64,000 nt of DNA from Pseudarthrobacter defluvii (GCF_030816725.1 NZ_JAUSYG010000001.1:620001-684000), one strand, 5' to 3'. Shown: positions 1 to 9,016, counted from the first letter of the stretch. Numbers and translations are program-made. The notes: generated by a model not told the origin, from the sequence alone.

Positions 1-125
1 GCGGACCGGCCGGGGCAGCGGGCGAACAACCGGGATGGGCGGCGGAGTGGAGTAGGACGGGCCAGGCCTGGGTGGGGGAGCGGATTGGCGCCGCTCTTCA
101 GCGCCGGACTGGGACGCCATGGACC

Positions 126-515
126 TTATTTCAGTCCGTCGGTGTCGTGTTCGTCGGTGCCGCGCTGGCCTTTGGCGCCGTCCTCCTTGGCCTTCGCCTC
201 CAGTTCGTCCCGGAGTTTCTTCAGCCGCTCGGCCTCGGCCTGGTTGCGCCTGCGGGCCTCGAGGTTGCGGAGGAAGTCGGGATCATCATCGGGAGCCGTG
301 GGGTGCGGGTAGCTGGGCCGCGGCTGCGCCGTGCCCCGAGGCCGGCCAATCAGCAGCCACAGGATGGCGCCCAGCACCGGCAGGACGATCTGCACGACGA
401 TCCAGGCCGGTTTCGAGATGCCCCGGGCAAGGCGGCCTTCAGTGCGGATCACGTCCACCAGGCCATACACGAAGATGACGAGGACTGCGACGGCCAAAGC
501 CACACGGAACAGCAT
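126..515 (-). CDS. PLDc_N-type small membrane protein
   Basis: A 129-residue protein with two hydrophobic segments (about residues 2-22 and 40-60). The second is followed by LLIGRPRG, which is typical of the phospholipase D nuclease N-terminal (PLDc_N) domain found as a stand-alone membrane protein in actinobacteria. The rest (about 65-129) is polar and contains an Arg/Glu/Ala-rich stretch (about 84-115) likely to be helical or coiled coil. There is no HKD catalytic motif, so it is not itself a phospholipase. Its role is unknown. It is transcribed divergently from the DUF4229 gene, 62 bases away. The start ATG lacks a strong ribosome binding site. Confidence 0.8.
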   Translation of the reverse strand: MLFRVALAVAVLVIFVYGLVDVIRTEGRLARGISKPAWIVVQIVLPVLGAILWLLIGRPRGTAQPRPSYPHPTAPDDDPDFLRNLEARRRNQAEAERLKKLRDELEAKAKEDGAKGQRGTDEHDTDGLK

Positions 516-577
516 GCCATTAAGTCTATCCGCAGGACGGGCAGGGGCCGCCGGGCGGAGGCGGCTAAACTTGAATA

Positions 578-886
578 GTGGCCTTTTTGAAATATTCCCT
601 GATCCGCCTGGCGATCTTTGTTCCCCTGTTTGTCCTGTTTACGCTCCTGCAGGTAGGGGTGCTGATGTCCGTCATCTGTGCTGCGGTCATTGCCTTCGCC
701 ATCAGCTACCTGTTCTTCCAGAAGCAGCGCGATGCCGCCGCCGCCGCCCTGCAGCACCGCTTCTCCGGGAAAGCCAAGCCCCTGCGCTCTGCCGGCGAGG
801 TCCAGGACGCCAACGCCGAGGACGCCCTGCTGGACGCCAACCCGGACGTCACCATCAACAATGCCAAGGGCAGCAAGAACAGCTAG
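578..886 (+). CDS. DUF4229-like membrane protein
   Basis: A 102-residue protein with a GTG start. Two adjacent membrane segments (about residues 8-28 and 30-48) are followed by FFQKQRDAAAAALQ and a polar tail ending in NNAKGSKNS, the layout of the actinobacterial DUF4229 family that sits beside menA/menE. Function is unknown. The stop TAG (884-886) shares the palindrome CTAG with the stop of menA on the other strand, so the two convergent genes end on the same four bases. Confidence 0.8.
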   Translation: MAFLKYSLIRLAIFVPLFVLFTLLQVGVLMSVICAAVIAFAISYLFFQKQRDAAAAALQHRFSGKAKPLRSAGEVQDANAEDALLDANPDVTINNAKGSKNS

Positions 887-1764
887 AACCCGTGGCTGAG
901 GACCAGTCCCAGTGAGAACAGCACGCTGTAGCCGAGGTTGATCAGGCCGGTCTGCTTCAGGACCGGGATGAGGCTTTTGCGCTTGCGCCCGTTGATCATC
1001 AGCCAGGCTGGCATCAGGCAGGCGGGAATGAGCAGCAGCACGATCAGGATCCACGGCCGGGCCGGCGCCAGGATCACCACCAGCAGGATGGCGACGGCGA
1101 GCATCAGGACATAGCTTTCCCGCGCATGCTTGTCGCCCAGCCTTACGGCCAGGGTCTTCTTGCCGGCCTGCATGTCCGTGGGAATGTCCCTGACGTTGTT
1201 TGCCATGAGCAGCGCGGTGGCAATCAGGCCGGTGCCGATGGCGCCGATGACCGAGGACAGGTTGATGTGCCCGGCCTGGGTGTAGGTGGTGCCCAGGGTG
1301 GCCACCAGCCCGAAGAAAACGAACACGAAAAGATCGCCCAGGCCCATGTAGCCGTAGGGGTTCTTGCCGCCGGTGTAGCCCCACGCGGCCATGACGCAGC
1401 CCAGGCCCACCAGGATCAGCCACCAGGCCTGGGTGAGGAACACCAGGACCAGGCCGAACACCATGGCCAGGGCGAACGTTCCGAACGCCGCCCACTTCAC
1501 ATGCTCGGGCTTGGCTGCGCCCGACCCCACCAGCCGCAGCGGACCCACCCGGTCATCATCCGTGCCGCGGATGCCGTCCGAATAGTCGTTCGCGAAGTTC
1601 ACGCCCACCTGGAGCAGGAGTGCCACCAGTGCGGCGAGGATGGCGTTGGGCAGCAGGAACGAGTCCATCTCGTAGGCGGCGGCAGAGCCGATCAGCACCG
1701 GAGCGATCGCTGCCGGCAGCGTCCGGAGTCGGGCGCCTTGGATCCATTGGGCGGCTGTGGCCAC
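883..1764 (-). CDS. menA: 1,4-dihydroxy-2-naphthoate polyprenyltransferase
   Basis: MenA joins a polyprenyl chain to 1,4-dihydroxy-2-naphthoate in the membrane, making demethylmenaquinone. The UbiA-family protein (293 residues from the chosen start) has about eight to nine hydrophobic segments and the first Asp-rich prenyl-diphosphate motif NFANDYSDGIRGTDDD, plus a second motif NNVRDIPTDMQAGK. I chose the GTG at 1764 (VATAAQWIQ) because GAGG lies eight bases upstream; the reading frame continues 17 codons further up but without support. It is the last gene of the order menB-menE-menA on the minus strand, 76 bases after menE. The identification is firm. Confidence 0.95.
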   Translation of the reverse strand: MATAAQWIQGARLRTLPAAIAPVLIGSAAAYEMDSFLLPNAILAALVALLLQVGVNFANDYSDGIRGTDDDRVGPLRLVGSGAAKPEHVKWAAFGTFALAMVFGLVLVFLTQAWWLILVGLGCVMAAWGYTGGKNPYGYMGLGDLFVFVFFGLVATLGTTYTQAGHINLSSVIGAIGTGLIATALLMANNVRDIPTDMQAGKKTLAVRLGDKHARESYVLMLAVAILLVVILAPARPWILIVLLLIPACLMPAWLMINGRKRKSLIPVLKQTGLINLGYSVLFSLGLVLSHGF

Positions 1765-1840
1765 GGTTAGTACCTCGTGTTGTTTCGGTAAGACGGCAGG
1801 ATGGAACGTGCGCACCCGCCGCGCTGGTGCAGGTCCAACT

Positions 1841-3034
1841 CTACTTTCCCGCGTGCAGGGCGCTGAGTTCAGCGGTCATGGCGAGCCGGTCCGGTTTGCC
1901 GTTGGGCAGCATCCGCAGGGCCGGTGCGGTGAGGACGGTCTTGGGCGCCAGGACCCCCAGCTGCCGCTGCCACTGGCTTTGGAGTACGACGGCGGGATCC
2001 CCGGGCTCCTGCCCCGCGGCACCGTCGGGGGCAAGGGCCACGTAGGCGGCCACTGCCTGGCCCCACTCGGCGGACGGGACGCCTGCCACAAAAGCCGCGG
2101 CGACGGCGTCGGACTTCTCCAGCTGCTCCTGCACATGGCCTGCGGAAACCTTGACCCCGCCGGTGATGATCACGTCGTCGGCACGGCCCAGCACGGTGAG
2201 CCGGCCGTCGTCGTCGATGGAGCCCAGGTCGCTGGTGCGGTACCAGCGCACCCCGTCCTCCTCAAAGAACGTCCCGGTTTCCTCGTCCGGGGCCTCGATG
2301 TACCCGGCAGCCACAGTGTCCCCGCCCAGCAGGATCCGGCCGTCCTCCGCCACCCGCACCGAGACGCCTTCCAGGGGGTACCCGTCGTACACGCAGCCGC
2401 CGGACGTCTCCGCGGACCCGTACGTGGTGACCACCCGTACTCCGGCGTCGCGGGCAGCCGCCAGCAGGGCCGGCGGCGCAGGGGCGCCACCCAGGAGGAC
2501 GGCGTTGAACCGGCGCAGCACGGCCAGCGTGTCCGGCGAGGGATCGTCCAGGAGCCGCTGGAGCTGCGTGGGAACCAGGGACGTGAAGCGGATCTTGTCC
2601 GTCAGTTCCAGCGCCGCGGCGGTAAAGGCCTCCGGGGTGAAGCCGCCGGACATGTCCATGACCCAGGGCCGGGTGCCGGCGAACAGGGACCGCACCAGCA
2701 CCTGGATACCGGCAACGAACTGCACGGGCAGTGCCAGCAGCCACTGCCCCTCGCCCTTGAGCCGCAGGGCGGTGGCCATGGAGGAAGCCGCCAGGGATTC
2801 CACGGTCAGCAGGGTTGCCTTGGGGGTGCCGGTGGAGCCGGAGGTGCGGACTACGGCCACGGCGTCGTCGCAGCCGGGGGTTTCCACGTGGCCCACAACG
2901 AGTGCGCCGTCCGGCCCAATGGACAGTTCGACGGCGGGGCCCTCGCCGTGGAGGGCGGCCGCGAGGGCTTTCAGGGCGGGTTCGATGTTCAGGGGGCCTC
3001 GTTGGGCCGGGGTGGGGGAAGCTTCGCTGTTCAT
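1841..3034 (-). CDS. menE: o-succinylbenzoate--CoA ligase (AMP-forming)
   Basis: MenE activates o-succinylbenzoate with ATP and CoA in menaquinone synthesis. The 397-residue protein carries the adenylate-forming P-loop TSGSTGTPK (about residues 85-93), the TTYGSAETSGG motif, the hinge Asp region YRTSDLGSIDDDGRL and a C-terminal domain with GRADDVIITGGVKV. The last part retains the Lys motif LPNGKPDR. It is short for the ANL superfamily (usual 450-550) but normal for actinobacterial MenE. It starts 12 bases after the menB stop, so the two are one operon. Identity rests on the family pattern and on the men context. Confidence 0.92.
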   Translation of the reverse strand: MNSEASPTPAQRGPLNIEPALKALAAALHGEGPAVELSIGPDGALVVGHVETPGCDDAVAVVRTSGSTGTPKATLLTVESLAASSMATALRLKGEGQWLLALPVQFVAGIQVLVRSLFAGTRPWVMDMSGGFTPEAFTAAALELTDKIRFTSLVPTQLQRLLDDPSPDTLAVLRRFNAVLLGGAPAPPALLAAARDAGVRVVTTYGSAETSGGCVYDGYPLEGVSVRVAEDGRILLGGDTVAAGYIEAPDEETGTFFEEDGVRWYRTSDLGSIDDDGRLTVLGRADDVIITGGVKVSAGHVQEQLEKSDAVAAAFVAGVPSAEWGQAVAAYVALAPDGAAGQEPGDPAVVLQSQWQRQLGVLAPKTVLTAPALRMLPNGKPDRLAMTAELSALHAGK

Positions 3035-3046
3035 AGCCGTCCTGCC

Positions 3047-4015
3047 TTAGAAGTAGTGCGGGAAGCGTGACCAGTCGGGGTCGCGTTTTTGCAGGAACGC
3101 CTCCTTGCCCTCCACAGCCTCGTCCGTCATGTAGGCCAGGCGGGTGGCTTCGCCGGCGAAAACCTGCTGCCCCGCCAGGCCGTCGTCGGCAAGGTTGAAG
3201 GCGAACTTCAGCATGCGGATGGCCTGCGGGGACTGCCGGGCGATGTCCGCGGCGTACTCCAGGGCCACCTCCTCCAGCCGCCCGTGGTCAACGGCCTCAT
3301 TCACGGCGCCCATGCGGACCATGTCCTCTGCGGAATATTCGCGCGCCAGGAAGAAAATCTCGCGGGCGGTCTTTTGCCCCACCTGCCGGGCCAGCAGCGC
3401 GGAGCCGTAGCCGGCGTCGAAACTTCCCACCGTGGCGTCCGTCTGCTTGAACCTGCCGTGCTGCCGGGACGCGATGGTGAGGTCCGCAACCACGTGCAGC
3501 GAGTGCCCGCCGCCGGCTGCCCAGCCGTTGACCACGGCGATGACCACCTTGGGCATGGTGCGCATGAGGCGCTGGACTTCCAGGATGTGCAGCCGGCCCG
3601 CGCGGGCGGGGTCGATGGTTTCCTGGGTCTCACCGTCGGCTGTGTTTTGTACTACGTACCGGTAGCCGTCCCTGCCCCTGATCCGCTGGTCCCCGCCGGA
3701 GCAGAAGGAGTGGCCGCCGTCCTTGGGGGAGGGGCCGTTGCCGGTGAGCAGGACCGTGGCGACGTCGGGGGTCATCCGGGCGTGGTCCATGGCGCGGTAA
3801 AGCTCGTCCACGGTCCCGGGCCGGAAGGCGTTGCGGACCTCCGGGCGGTTGAAGGCGATCCGGACGGTGGGCAGGTCACGCACCCAGCCGCCGTCGGAAT
3901 CCCGCTCCACCTGCCGGTGGTAGGTCATGTCCTGGAAGTCCTCGAAACCGGAGACCACCCGCCAGCGCGTGGGATCGAAGACATCGGACACCGGGGCGGG
4001 GATCTGGTTGCTCAC
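3047..4015 (-). CDS. menB: 1,4-dihydroxy-2-naphthoyl-CoA synthase
   Basis: MenB, a crotonase-fold enzyme, closes the second naphthoquinone ring from o-succinylbenzoyl-CoA. The 322-residue protein begins with a GTG. It has the MenB signatures FNRPEVRNAFRPGTVDEL, FCSGGDQRIRGRDGY, VNGWAAGGGHSLH and the C-terminal LQKRDPDWSRFPHYF, which is almost invariant in MenB. An N-terminal extension of about 35 residues is typical of actinobacterial members. It heads the menB-menE-menA run; a VOC gene ends 22 bases upstream and may be co-transcribed. Confidence 0.96.
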   Translation of the reverse strand: MSNQIPAPVSDVFDPTRWRVVSGFEDFQDMTYHRQVERDSDGGWVRDLPTVRIAFNRPEVRNAFRPGTVDELYRAMDHARMTPDVATVLLTGNGPSPKDGGHSFCSGGDQRIRGRDGYRYVVQNTADGETQETIDPARAGRLHILEVQRLMRTMPKVVIAVVNGWAAGGGHSLHVVADLTIASRQHGRFKQTDATVGSFDAGYGSALLARQVGQKTAREIFFLAREYSAEDMVRMGAVNEAVDHGRLEEVALEYAADIARQSPQAIRMLKFAFNLADDGLAGQQVFAGEATRLAYMTDEAVEGKEAFLQKRDPDWSRFPHYF

Positions 4016-4037
4016 CGTCCAAGTCTAGTAATCGTGC

Positions 4038-4478
4038 TTAGCTGATGCAGAACTCGTTGCCCTCGGGGTCCGCCATGGTGTGCCAGGAATGCGGGCCCTG
4101 CCGCGCCGACCAGAGGAAGGACGCGCCGCGGGCCTCAAGTTCGCGCCGCACCTCGTCCTTGTCCCGGCCGTCCAGCCTGACGTCCCAGTGCACCCGGTTC
4201 TTCACCGTTTTCCCCTCGGGCGCGGTCTGGAACAGGATGCGCCGCTCCGGGGCCTTGGAGTCGATTTCCTCGGGCGGCCGGATGGCCGCGCCGTCCTTCC
4301 ACACCAGGTTGCCGCGGTGCGTCACGGTCTGGTTTTCGGTGGCGTAGCCCTGCTCGACCATGGACCGGATGAAGCCCTCATCCTGCGGCTCCACCGCCCA
4401 CTGCAGGGTTTCGGCCCACCAGTCGGCGAGCTCATGCGGCCTGGCGGAATCAACGACGATCTGGATATTCAGTCCCAT
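4038..4478 (-). CDS. VOC family (glyoxalase-like) protein
   Basis: A 146-residue vicinal-oxygen-chelate protein. It opens MGLNIQIVVDSARPHELADWW and ends MADPEGNEFCIS, the usual last strand of the glyoxalase-like fold. HWDVRL in the middle provides a possible metal-ligand His. The reading frame is open far upstream, but the ATG at 4478 matches the domain start. The substrate cannot be told. It lies between the CPBP protease gene (50 bases upstream) and menB (22 bases downstream), all on the minus strand. Confidence 0.85.
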   Translation of the reverse strand: MGLNIQIVVDSARPHELADWWAETLQWAVEPQDEGFIRSMVEQGYATENQTVTHRGNLVWKDGAAIRPPEEIDSKAPERRILFQTAPEGKTVKNRVHWDVRLDGRDKDEVRRELEARGASFLWSARQGPHSWHTMADPEGNEFCIS

Positions 4479-4528
4479 CCGTCCACGGTAAAGGCGGGCG
4501 TGGCCTGGGGGAAGATCCAGACGGGCGA

Positions 4529-5290
4529 TTAGGCCTGCACGTTCTGCATTTGCTCGAACAGCTCCGGCGGGATGGCGTAGACCAGGATCACGGCCAGCAG
4601 GTTTTTCGCGGCATGCACAAAGTAGGAGAACATGACGTTTCTCCCCGTCCACATGTAGACGAACACCAGCGTGGCGCCCATCGCCAGGTAGGGGAGCAGC
4701 GCCGTCAGGGTGATGGCTTCCTGCCCCACGATGTGCAGCGCCGCGAACAGCACGACGGACAATGCACAGCAGAGCCAGATGTTCACCCGCCTGGCCAGCT
4801 TGCCGATCAGCAGGTGCCGGAAAATGTACTCCTCCACAAAGGGGCCCACCACCACCAGCAGCGGCACCATGAGCCAGGCGGGGACCTGCTGCATGAGAGC
4901 CTGCAGCCCGGCCTGGTTCTCGGAAGTCTGCACCTGTCCATTCGCGGCCACCACCACAGCGGTGAGAATCATCATGGCGATCACGGCCGCCGGCACCATC
5001 AGCAGGGTGAACCAGGGCCGGGTTGCCAGGACTTTGAGGTCCCGGACCACCACCTTCCGGGCCGCCAGGAGCGCCAGTATCCCCACCGAGGCATAAAACA
5101 GCAGGTTCACGGCATAGGAAGCTGCCGCGGGGGAGGGGGCTATCTGCCGAAGCAGCGGCGCCACCAGATCGCCGGCGGCCGCGAAGAAGCCCGCGATGGC
5201 CACGTAGAGGCACAGCGTTGCCACGTCCATGGGGGAGAAGCGGTACAGCTGCGGCTGCGGAGCGGGCGGTAAGCGGTGGGCTGTTGCCAT
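4529..5290 (-). CDS. CPBP family intramembrane metalloprotease
   Basis: A 253-residue membrane protein with about seven or eight hydrophobic segments. It carries the CPBP (CAAX protease and bacteriocin-processing, Abi) motifs: FVEEYIFRHLLIGKL gives the EExxxR site, then ALHIVG, and HAAKN near the end gives the second conserved His. Members of this family cleave in the membrane and are often tied to bacteriocin self-protection or to protein maturation, but no partner gene is visible here. The ATG at 5290 fits the domain start. Confidence 0.88.
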   Translation of the reverse strand: MATAHRLPPAPQPQLYRFSPMDVATLCLYVAIAGFFAAAGDLVAPLLRQIAPSPAAASYAVNLLFYASVGILALLAARKVVVRDLKVLATRPWFTLLMVPAAVIAMMILTAVVVAANGQVQTSENQAGLQALMQQVPAWLMVPLLVVVGPFVEEYIFRHLLIGKLARRVNIWLCCALSVVLFAALHIVGQEAITLTALLPYLAMGATLVFVYMWTGRNVMFSYFVHAAKNLLAVILVYAIPPELFEQMQNVQA

Positions 5291-5497
5291 GCGTCCAGCC
5301 TATCGCCGGGCTCCGCCGTGTAGTGCGCGTCACGTACCACTCCGGGCCGTCTTGTAAGATGGTCAGGTCGCGTGAAGCTTCGGCAGTTCGCTGGTTCGCC
5401 CTCACATTCGCTGGCTATACGGCCGGAAGACCGAATTTTGTGAGCTCGATCATATGAAGACCGGATGCGGCCAACCCCCAACCCACAAGGAACAGTT

Positions 5498-6958
5498 GTG
5501 CCTCAAAGTACCCCCACAGACCTAAAGAACAGCACGGCGCCATCCTCCGCCGTCGACCCCTCCCTCAGTGCCGAGGGCTACAGCAAGACCCTGGGCCGCC
5601 GCCACGTCACCATGATCGCCATGGGCGGCGCCATCGGCGTGGGCCTCTTCATGGGCGCGGGCGGCCGCCTTGCCTCCACCGGCCCGGCCCTGATCTTCTC
5701 CTACGCCATCGCCGGCGTCATCGCCTATCTCCTCATGCGGGCCCTGGGCGAGCTCATCATGTACCGGCAGACCTCCGGCTCGTTCGTCAGCTATGCCGGC
5801 GAGATGTTCGGCAAAAAGGGCGCCTTCCTCTCCGGCTGGATGTACTTCATCAACTGGGCCATGACCGGCATCGCAGAGCTCATCGCCATCGGCCTGTACT
5901 TCCAGTTCTTCTTCCCCAACGTCCCCGTGGAACTGTCCGCCATCGCCGCGCTGGTGCTGCTGGTGGCCGTGAACCTCTTCAGCGTCAAGGCCTTCGGCGA
6001 GTTCGAATTCTGGGCCTCCTGCCTCAAGGTCGCCGCCATCATCATCTTCCTGGCCGTGGGCACCTTCATGGTGGTTACCAACGCCAAGGTGGGCGCCGGC
6101 AACGCGTCCGTCAACAACCTCTTCGCGGCCGACGGCGGCATGTTCCCCAAGGGCGCCCTGGTGATGATCCTGGTCCTGAACGCCGTGATCTTCGCCTACA
6201 ACGCCATCGAACTGGTGGGCATCACGGCCGGTGAGATGCAGAACCCGGAACGCGAAGTGCCCAAGGCGATCCGCGCCGTCGTGGTCCGCATCGTGGTGTT
6301 CTACGTTGGATCCGTTACCCTGCTGGCCATGCTCCTGCCCTCCGACCAGTACAAGGCAGGCACCTCCCCGTTCGTCACGGTCTTCGGCCAGATGGGCCTG
6401 GGCTGGATGGGCGACGTGATGAACATGATCGTCATCACCGCCGCGCTGTCCTCCTGCAACTCGGGCCTGTACTCCATCGGCCGGATCTTCCGCACCATGG
6501 CCAACAACGGCCACGCCCCGCAGTGGCTCACCAGGATGTCCACCCGCCACGTGCCCTACGCGGCGATCCTGGCCATCGGCGCCGTCTACCTCGTGGGCAT
6601 CCTCCTCAACATCTGGCTGGGCGGCTCACACGCGTTCGACCTTGCCCTGAACACCGCCTCCATCGGCGTCATCTTCACCTGGGGCTCCATCTTCGCCAGC
6701 CAGATCGCGCTGCGGAAGAAGAAAGGCAACGTCTCCAGCCTGCCCATGCCGGGCTCGCCGTGGACCAGCTGGGCCGGCCTCATCGCCCTGTTCGCCATCA
6801 CCGTGCTCATCGGTTTCGACACCATGACCAGCAAGGACGGCGAGGTGTTCTACCTGGGCCTGTGGACCCTGGCCACCATCCCGTTCTTTGCCGTGGTGCT
6901 CTGGCTGGGCTGGCAGAAGGTCAAGAACAACCAGCCCAAGAGCCAGCTCTTCAGCTGA
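5498..6958 (+). CDS. amino acid permease (APC superfamily, AAT family)
   Basis: A 486-residue, about 12-TM secondary transporter. The first helix carries MIAMGGAIGVGLFMGAG, the substrate and cation binding stretch of the amino acid transporter family, followed by ALGELIMYRQTSGSFVSYA, characteristic of AnsP/CycA/GabP-like permeases. I chose GTG at 5498 because AAGGAACA lies just upstream; an in-frame ATG at 5465 would add 11 residues with no binding site. It stands alone, with a hairpin terminator downstream. The exact substrate (D-Ala/Gly/Ser, Asn or another) cannot be fixed from sequence. Confidence 0.93.
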   Translation: MPQSTPTDLKNSTAPSSAVDPSLSAEGYSKTLGRRHVTMIAMGGAIGVGLFMGAGGRLASTGPALIFSYAIAGVIAYLLMRALGELIMYRQTSGSFVSYAGEMFGKKGAFLSGWMYFINWAMTGIAELIAIGLYFQFFFPNVPVELSAIAALVLLVAVNLFSVKAFGEFEFWASCLKVAAIIIFLAVGTFMVVTNAKVGAGNASVNNLFAADGGMFPKGALVMILVLNAVIFAYNAIELVGITAGEMQNPEREVPKAIRAVVVRIVVFYVGSVTLLAMLLPSDQYKAGTSPFVTVFGQMGLGWMGDVMNMIVITAALSSCNSGLYSIGRIFRTMANNGHAPQWLTRMSTRHVPYAAILAIGAVYLVGILLNIWLGGSHAFDLALNTASIGVIFTWGSIFASQIALRKKKGNVSSLPMPGSPWTSWAGLIALFAITVLIGFDTMTSKDGEVFYLGLWTLATIPFFAVVLWLGWQKVKNNQPKSQLFS

Positions 6959-6983
6959 CTTTCCCGGCTTCCTGAACAACGTT

Positions 6984-7022
6984 CGACGGCGGGTCGCCCT
7001 TCAGTGGGCAGGCCCGCCGTCG
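6984..7022 (+). terminator. hairpin terminator after the permease
   Basis: CGACGGCGGG (6984-6993) pairs with CCCGCCGTCG (7013-7022), extended inward by GCCC/GGGC. It lies 25 bases after the permease stop. No long T run follows, as is common in high-GC actinobacteria. Confidence 0.65.
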
Positions 7023-7071
7023 GCGTTTACCCGGGGGGCTCATGCCGCCCAGTTCCTAAGCCGCCCAATTC

Positions 7072-7821
7072 CTAAGGTGCCGTTCCGTCCTTCAGGTGCA
7101 GTGCGAAGAAGTCCTCAATCCGCTGCCAGGCCTCCGCTGCGGACTCCGGGTCCGGGCCCACGCCCATGACCCGCATCAGCGGCCGGAGCAGTACCGGGCC
7201 CAGTTCCTCATCGTTGAGGAAGGCGTGGCCCGCGCCAGGGTGCTCCTTCACGGCGTGCTCGATGCCCAGCTGGTCCAGGGCTGACTCGAGCCGGGCCGCC
7301 GCTCCCTTCAGCGATCTGTCTGCCCCGCCGTAGCTGGCCACGATGGGGCAGGAGCCACGCAGCGCGTCCACCAGGTCCTGCTGCCCCTTGCCGGGGAGCC
7401 GTCCGTAGTTGACGGAGGCGGCGTCGAACCCGTCCCGCGCGGTCAGCAGGGCGAACCCCCCGCCCATGCAGAAGCCGATCACCCCGGTCCTGCCGGTGCT
7501 GAGATCGGACTCCGCGAGCCAGGTGCGGGCGGTGGCGATGTCGATAAAGGGCCTCCCGGTCCGGGCTGCCATGGCGCGCATGGTTCCCACCAGGCAGCGC
7601 CGCCGCCCGCCGTCGCTGAACAAGTCCAGCGCCAGGGTGAGGTAACCCGCCCGGGCCAGCCGGTCCGCGTGCCGGCGGGTCTGGTCATCCAGGCCGAAGA
7701 CTTCGTGGATCATGACCACGCCGGGAAAAGGGCCCTGCCCTTCCGGCACGGCAAGGTAACCGTGCAGGGAGCGGGATCCGCCGGCGGCTGTGCTCGCCGC
7801 ACTCAGGTCTACGTAGGTCAT
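7072..7821 (-). CDS. dienelactone hydrolase family protein
   Basis: A 249-residue alpha/beta hydrolase. The nucleophile motif is GFCMGGGFALL, with Cys in place of Ser as in true dienelactone hydrolases; the acid region is GGADRSL and the catalytic His is in PGAGHAFLND. PGVVMIHEVFGLDD near the N-terminus is the oxyanion strand of the family. The enzyme may open lactones or other esters; no chlorocatechol pathway genes are nearby, so a general hydrolase is more likely. It is a single gene converging on the permease terminator. Confidence 0.9.
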   Translation of the reverse strand: MTYVDLSAASTAAGGSRSLHGYLAVPEGQGPFPGVVMIHEVFGLDDQTRRHADRLARAGYLTLALDLFSDGGRRRCLVGTMRAMAARTGRPFIDIATARTWLAESDLSTGRTGVIGFCMGGGFALLTARDGFDAASVNYGRLPGKGQQDLVDALRGSCPIVASYGGADRSLKGAAARLESALDQLGIEHAVKEHPGAGHAFLNDEELGPVLLRPLMRVMGVGPDPESAAEAWQRIEDFFALHLKDGTAP

Positions 7822-7930
7822 GGCCCAAGGCTAGCCGCCCTCATCGGGCAGGCGCAGCGGTTTGCCTCCAGCGATTTCGACGGCGGGAGGCGGGCTGGTG
7901 CCCCGCGCCGCGCGGGGGCAGACTGGGCCT

Positions 7931-9016
7931 GTGAACCAACCGTGGGTGCTCCATGTGGACCTGGACCAGTTCATCGCTGCCGTTGAGGTACTCCGCCGCC
8001 CGGAGCTCGCGGGAAAGCCGGTCATTGTCGGTGGCCGCGGTGATCCCACAGAGCGTGCCGTCGTCTCCACGGCATCCTACGAGGCCAGGGCCTACGGGGT
8101 GGGCTCGGGCATGCCGCTCCGGATCGCCGCTCGGAAAGTGCCGGAGGCAGTCATCCTCCCTGTGGACCACGAGGCCTACCTTGAGGCATCCGAGAAGGTC
8201 ATGGCGGTCCTGCACTCGCAGCCCGGACCTACGTCCCGGAAGACGGCCGTCCAGGTGCTCGGCTGGGACGAGGCGTTCGTCGGCGTTGAAACGGCTGATC
8301 CCGAAGCGTTCGCCCGGCAACTGCAGGAGGCCGTCCTGGCGGAAACCCGCCTGCACTGCAGCATCGGAATTGGTGACACATTGCTGCGCGCCAAGGTTGC
8401 CACGTCCTTCGGTAAGCCTGCCGGGGTCTTCAGGCTCACGGAAGGCAATTGGCTGGAGGTGATGGGGGACCGGCCAACGGTCGAGCTGTGGGGTGTGGGA
8501 AGCAAAATCTCGCGTCGTCTGGCCACCCTGGGGATCAAGACTGTTGCCGAACTCGCAGCGGCGGACCCCAATGACCTGGTCCCGGAGTTCGGGCCAAGAA
8601 TGGGCCCCTGGTACGCGCAGCTGGGACGGGGCGACGGCTCCCGGGTGGTGGATGAAACGCCCTGGGTGGCGCGCGGGCACAGCCGCGAGACCACCTTCCA
8701 GCGCGACCTGACAGACCCTGAACAGGTGGGCGAGGCCGTGAGGGAGCTGGCGGCGCGGGTTTTGGAGGATGTAGCAGCAGAGGGACGGCCGGTGATTGGC
8801 CTCACGCTGAAGGTGCGGTACGCCCCGTTCACCACCAAGACCTACGCTCGGAAGATTCCCGAGACTCCGGATCCCGCAGAGGTGCTGGCCCGGACCCTTG
8901 ACCTCGTGGCGAAGATCGAGCCGGGGCGTCCCATCCGGCTGCTGGGCCTGCGGGCCGAAATGACGATGCCGGTGGATTCGCGGCAGGGCCATACTCCCAC
9001 CCGCAGCGGCTGGTGA
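7931..9016 (+). CDS. dinB: Y-family DNA polymerase IV, DinB2-like
   Basis: A translesion polymerase of 361 residues from the GTG at 7931 (NQPWVLHVDLDQF); the frame is open 23 codons further up but homology-like sequence begins here. Catalytic metal ligands are D10 in HVDLDQF and D113-E114 in GWDEAF. Conserved ASYEARAYGVGSGMPL is the fingers domain. The residue after the first conserved aromatic (F14) is I15, where most DinB proteins have Phe or Tyr, the steric gate against ribonucleotides. Mycobacterial DinB2 proteins have Leu there and share HVDLDQF and the WDEA motif, so this belongs to the DinB2 type. The C-terminal little-finger domain is shorter than in E. coli Pol IV and there is no evident beta-clamp motif. 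Confidence 0.92.
   Translation: MNQPWVLHVDLDQFIAAVEVLRRPELAGKPVIVGGRGDPTERAVVSTASYEARAYGVGSGMPLRIAARKVPEAVILPVDHEAYLEASEKVMAVLHSQPGPTSRKTAVQVLGWDEAFVGVETADPEAFARQLQEAVLAETRLHCSIGIGDTLLRAKVATSFGKPAGVFRLTEGNWLEVMGDRPTVELWGVGSKISRRLATLGIKTVAELAAADPNDLVPEFGPRMGPWYAQLGRGDGSRVVDETPWVARGHSRETTFQRDLTDPEQVGEAVRELAARVLEDVAAEGRPVIGLTLKVRYAPFTTKTYARKIPETPDPAEVLARTLDLVAKIEPGRPIRLLGLRAEMTMPVDSRQGHTPTRSGW

Noticed and set aside
1757..3070. Long open frame opposite menE
   Set aside because: It mirrors the real gene on the other strand; such shadow frames arise from high G/C at third positions, and its Gly/Arg/His-rich sequence shows no family pattern.
4479..5405. N-terminal extension of the VOC frame at 4038
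   Set aside because: The open frame continues far upstream but there it is antiparallel noise over the CPBP protease gene in a different frame; the domain starts at 4478.
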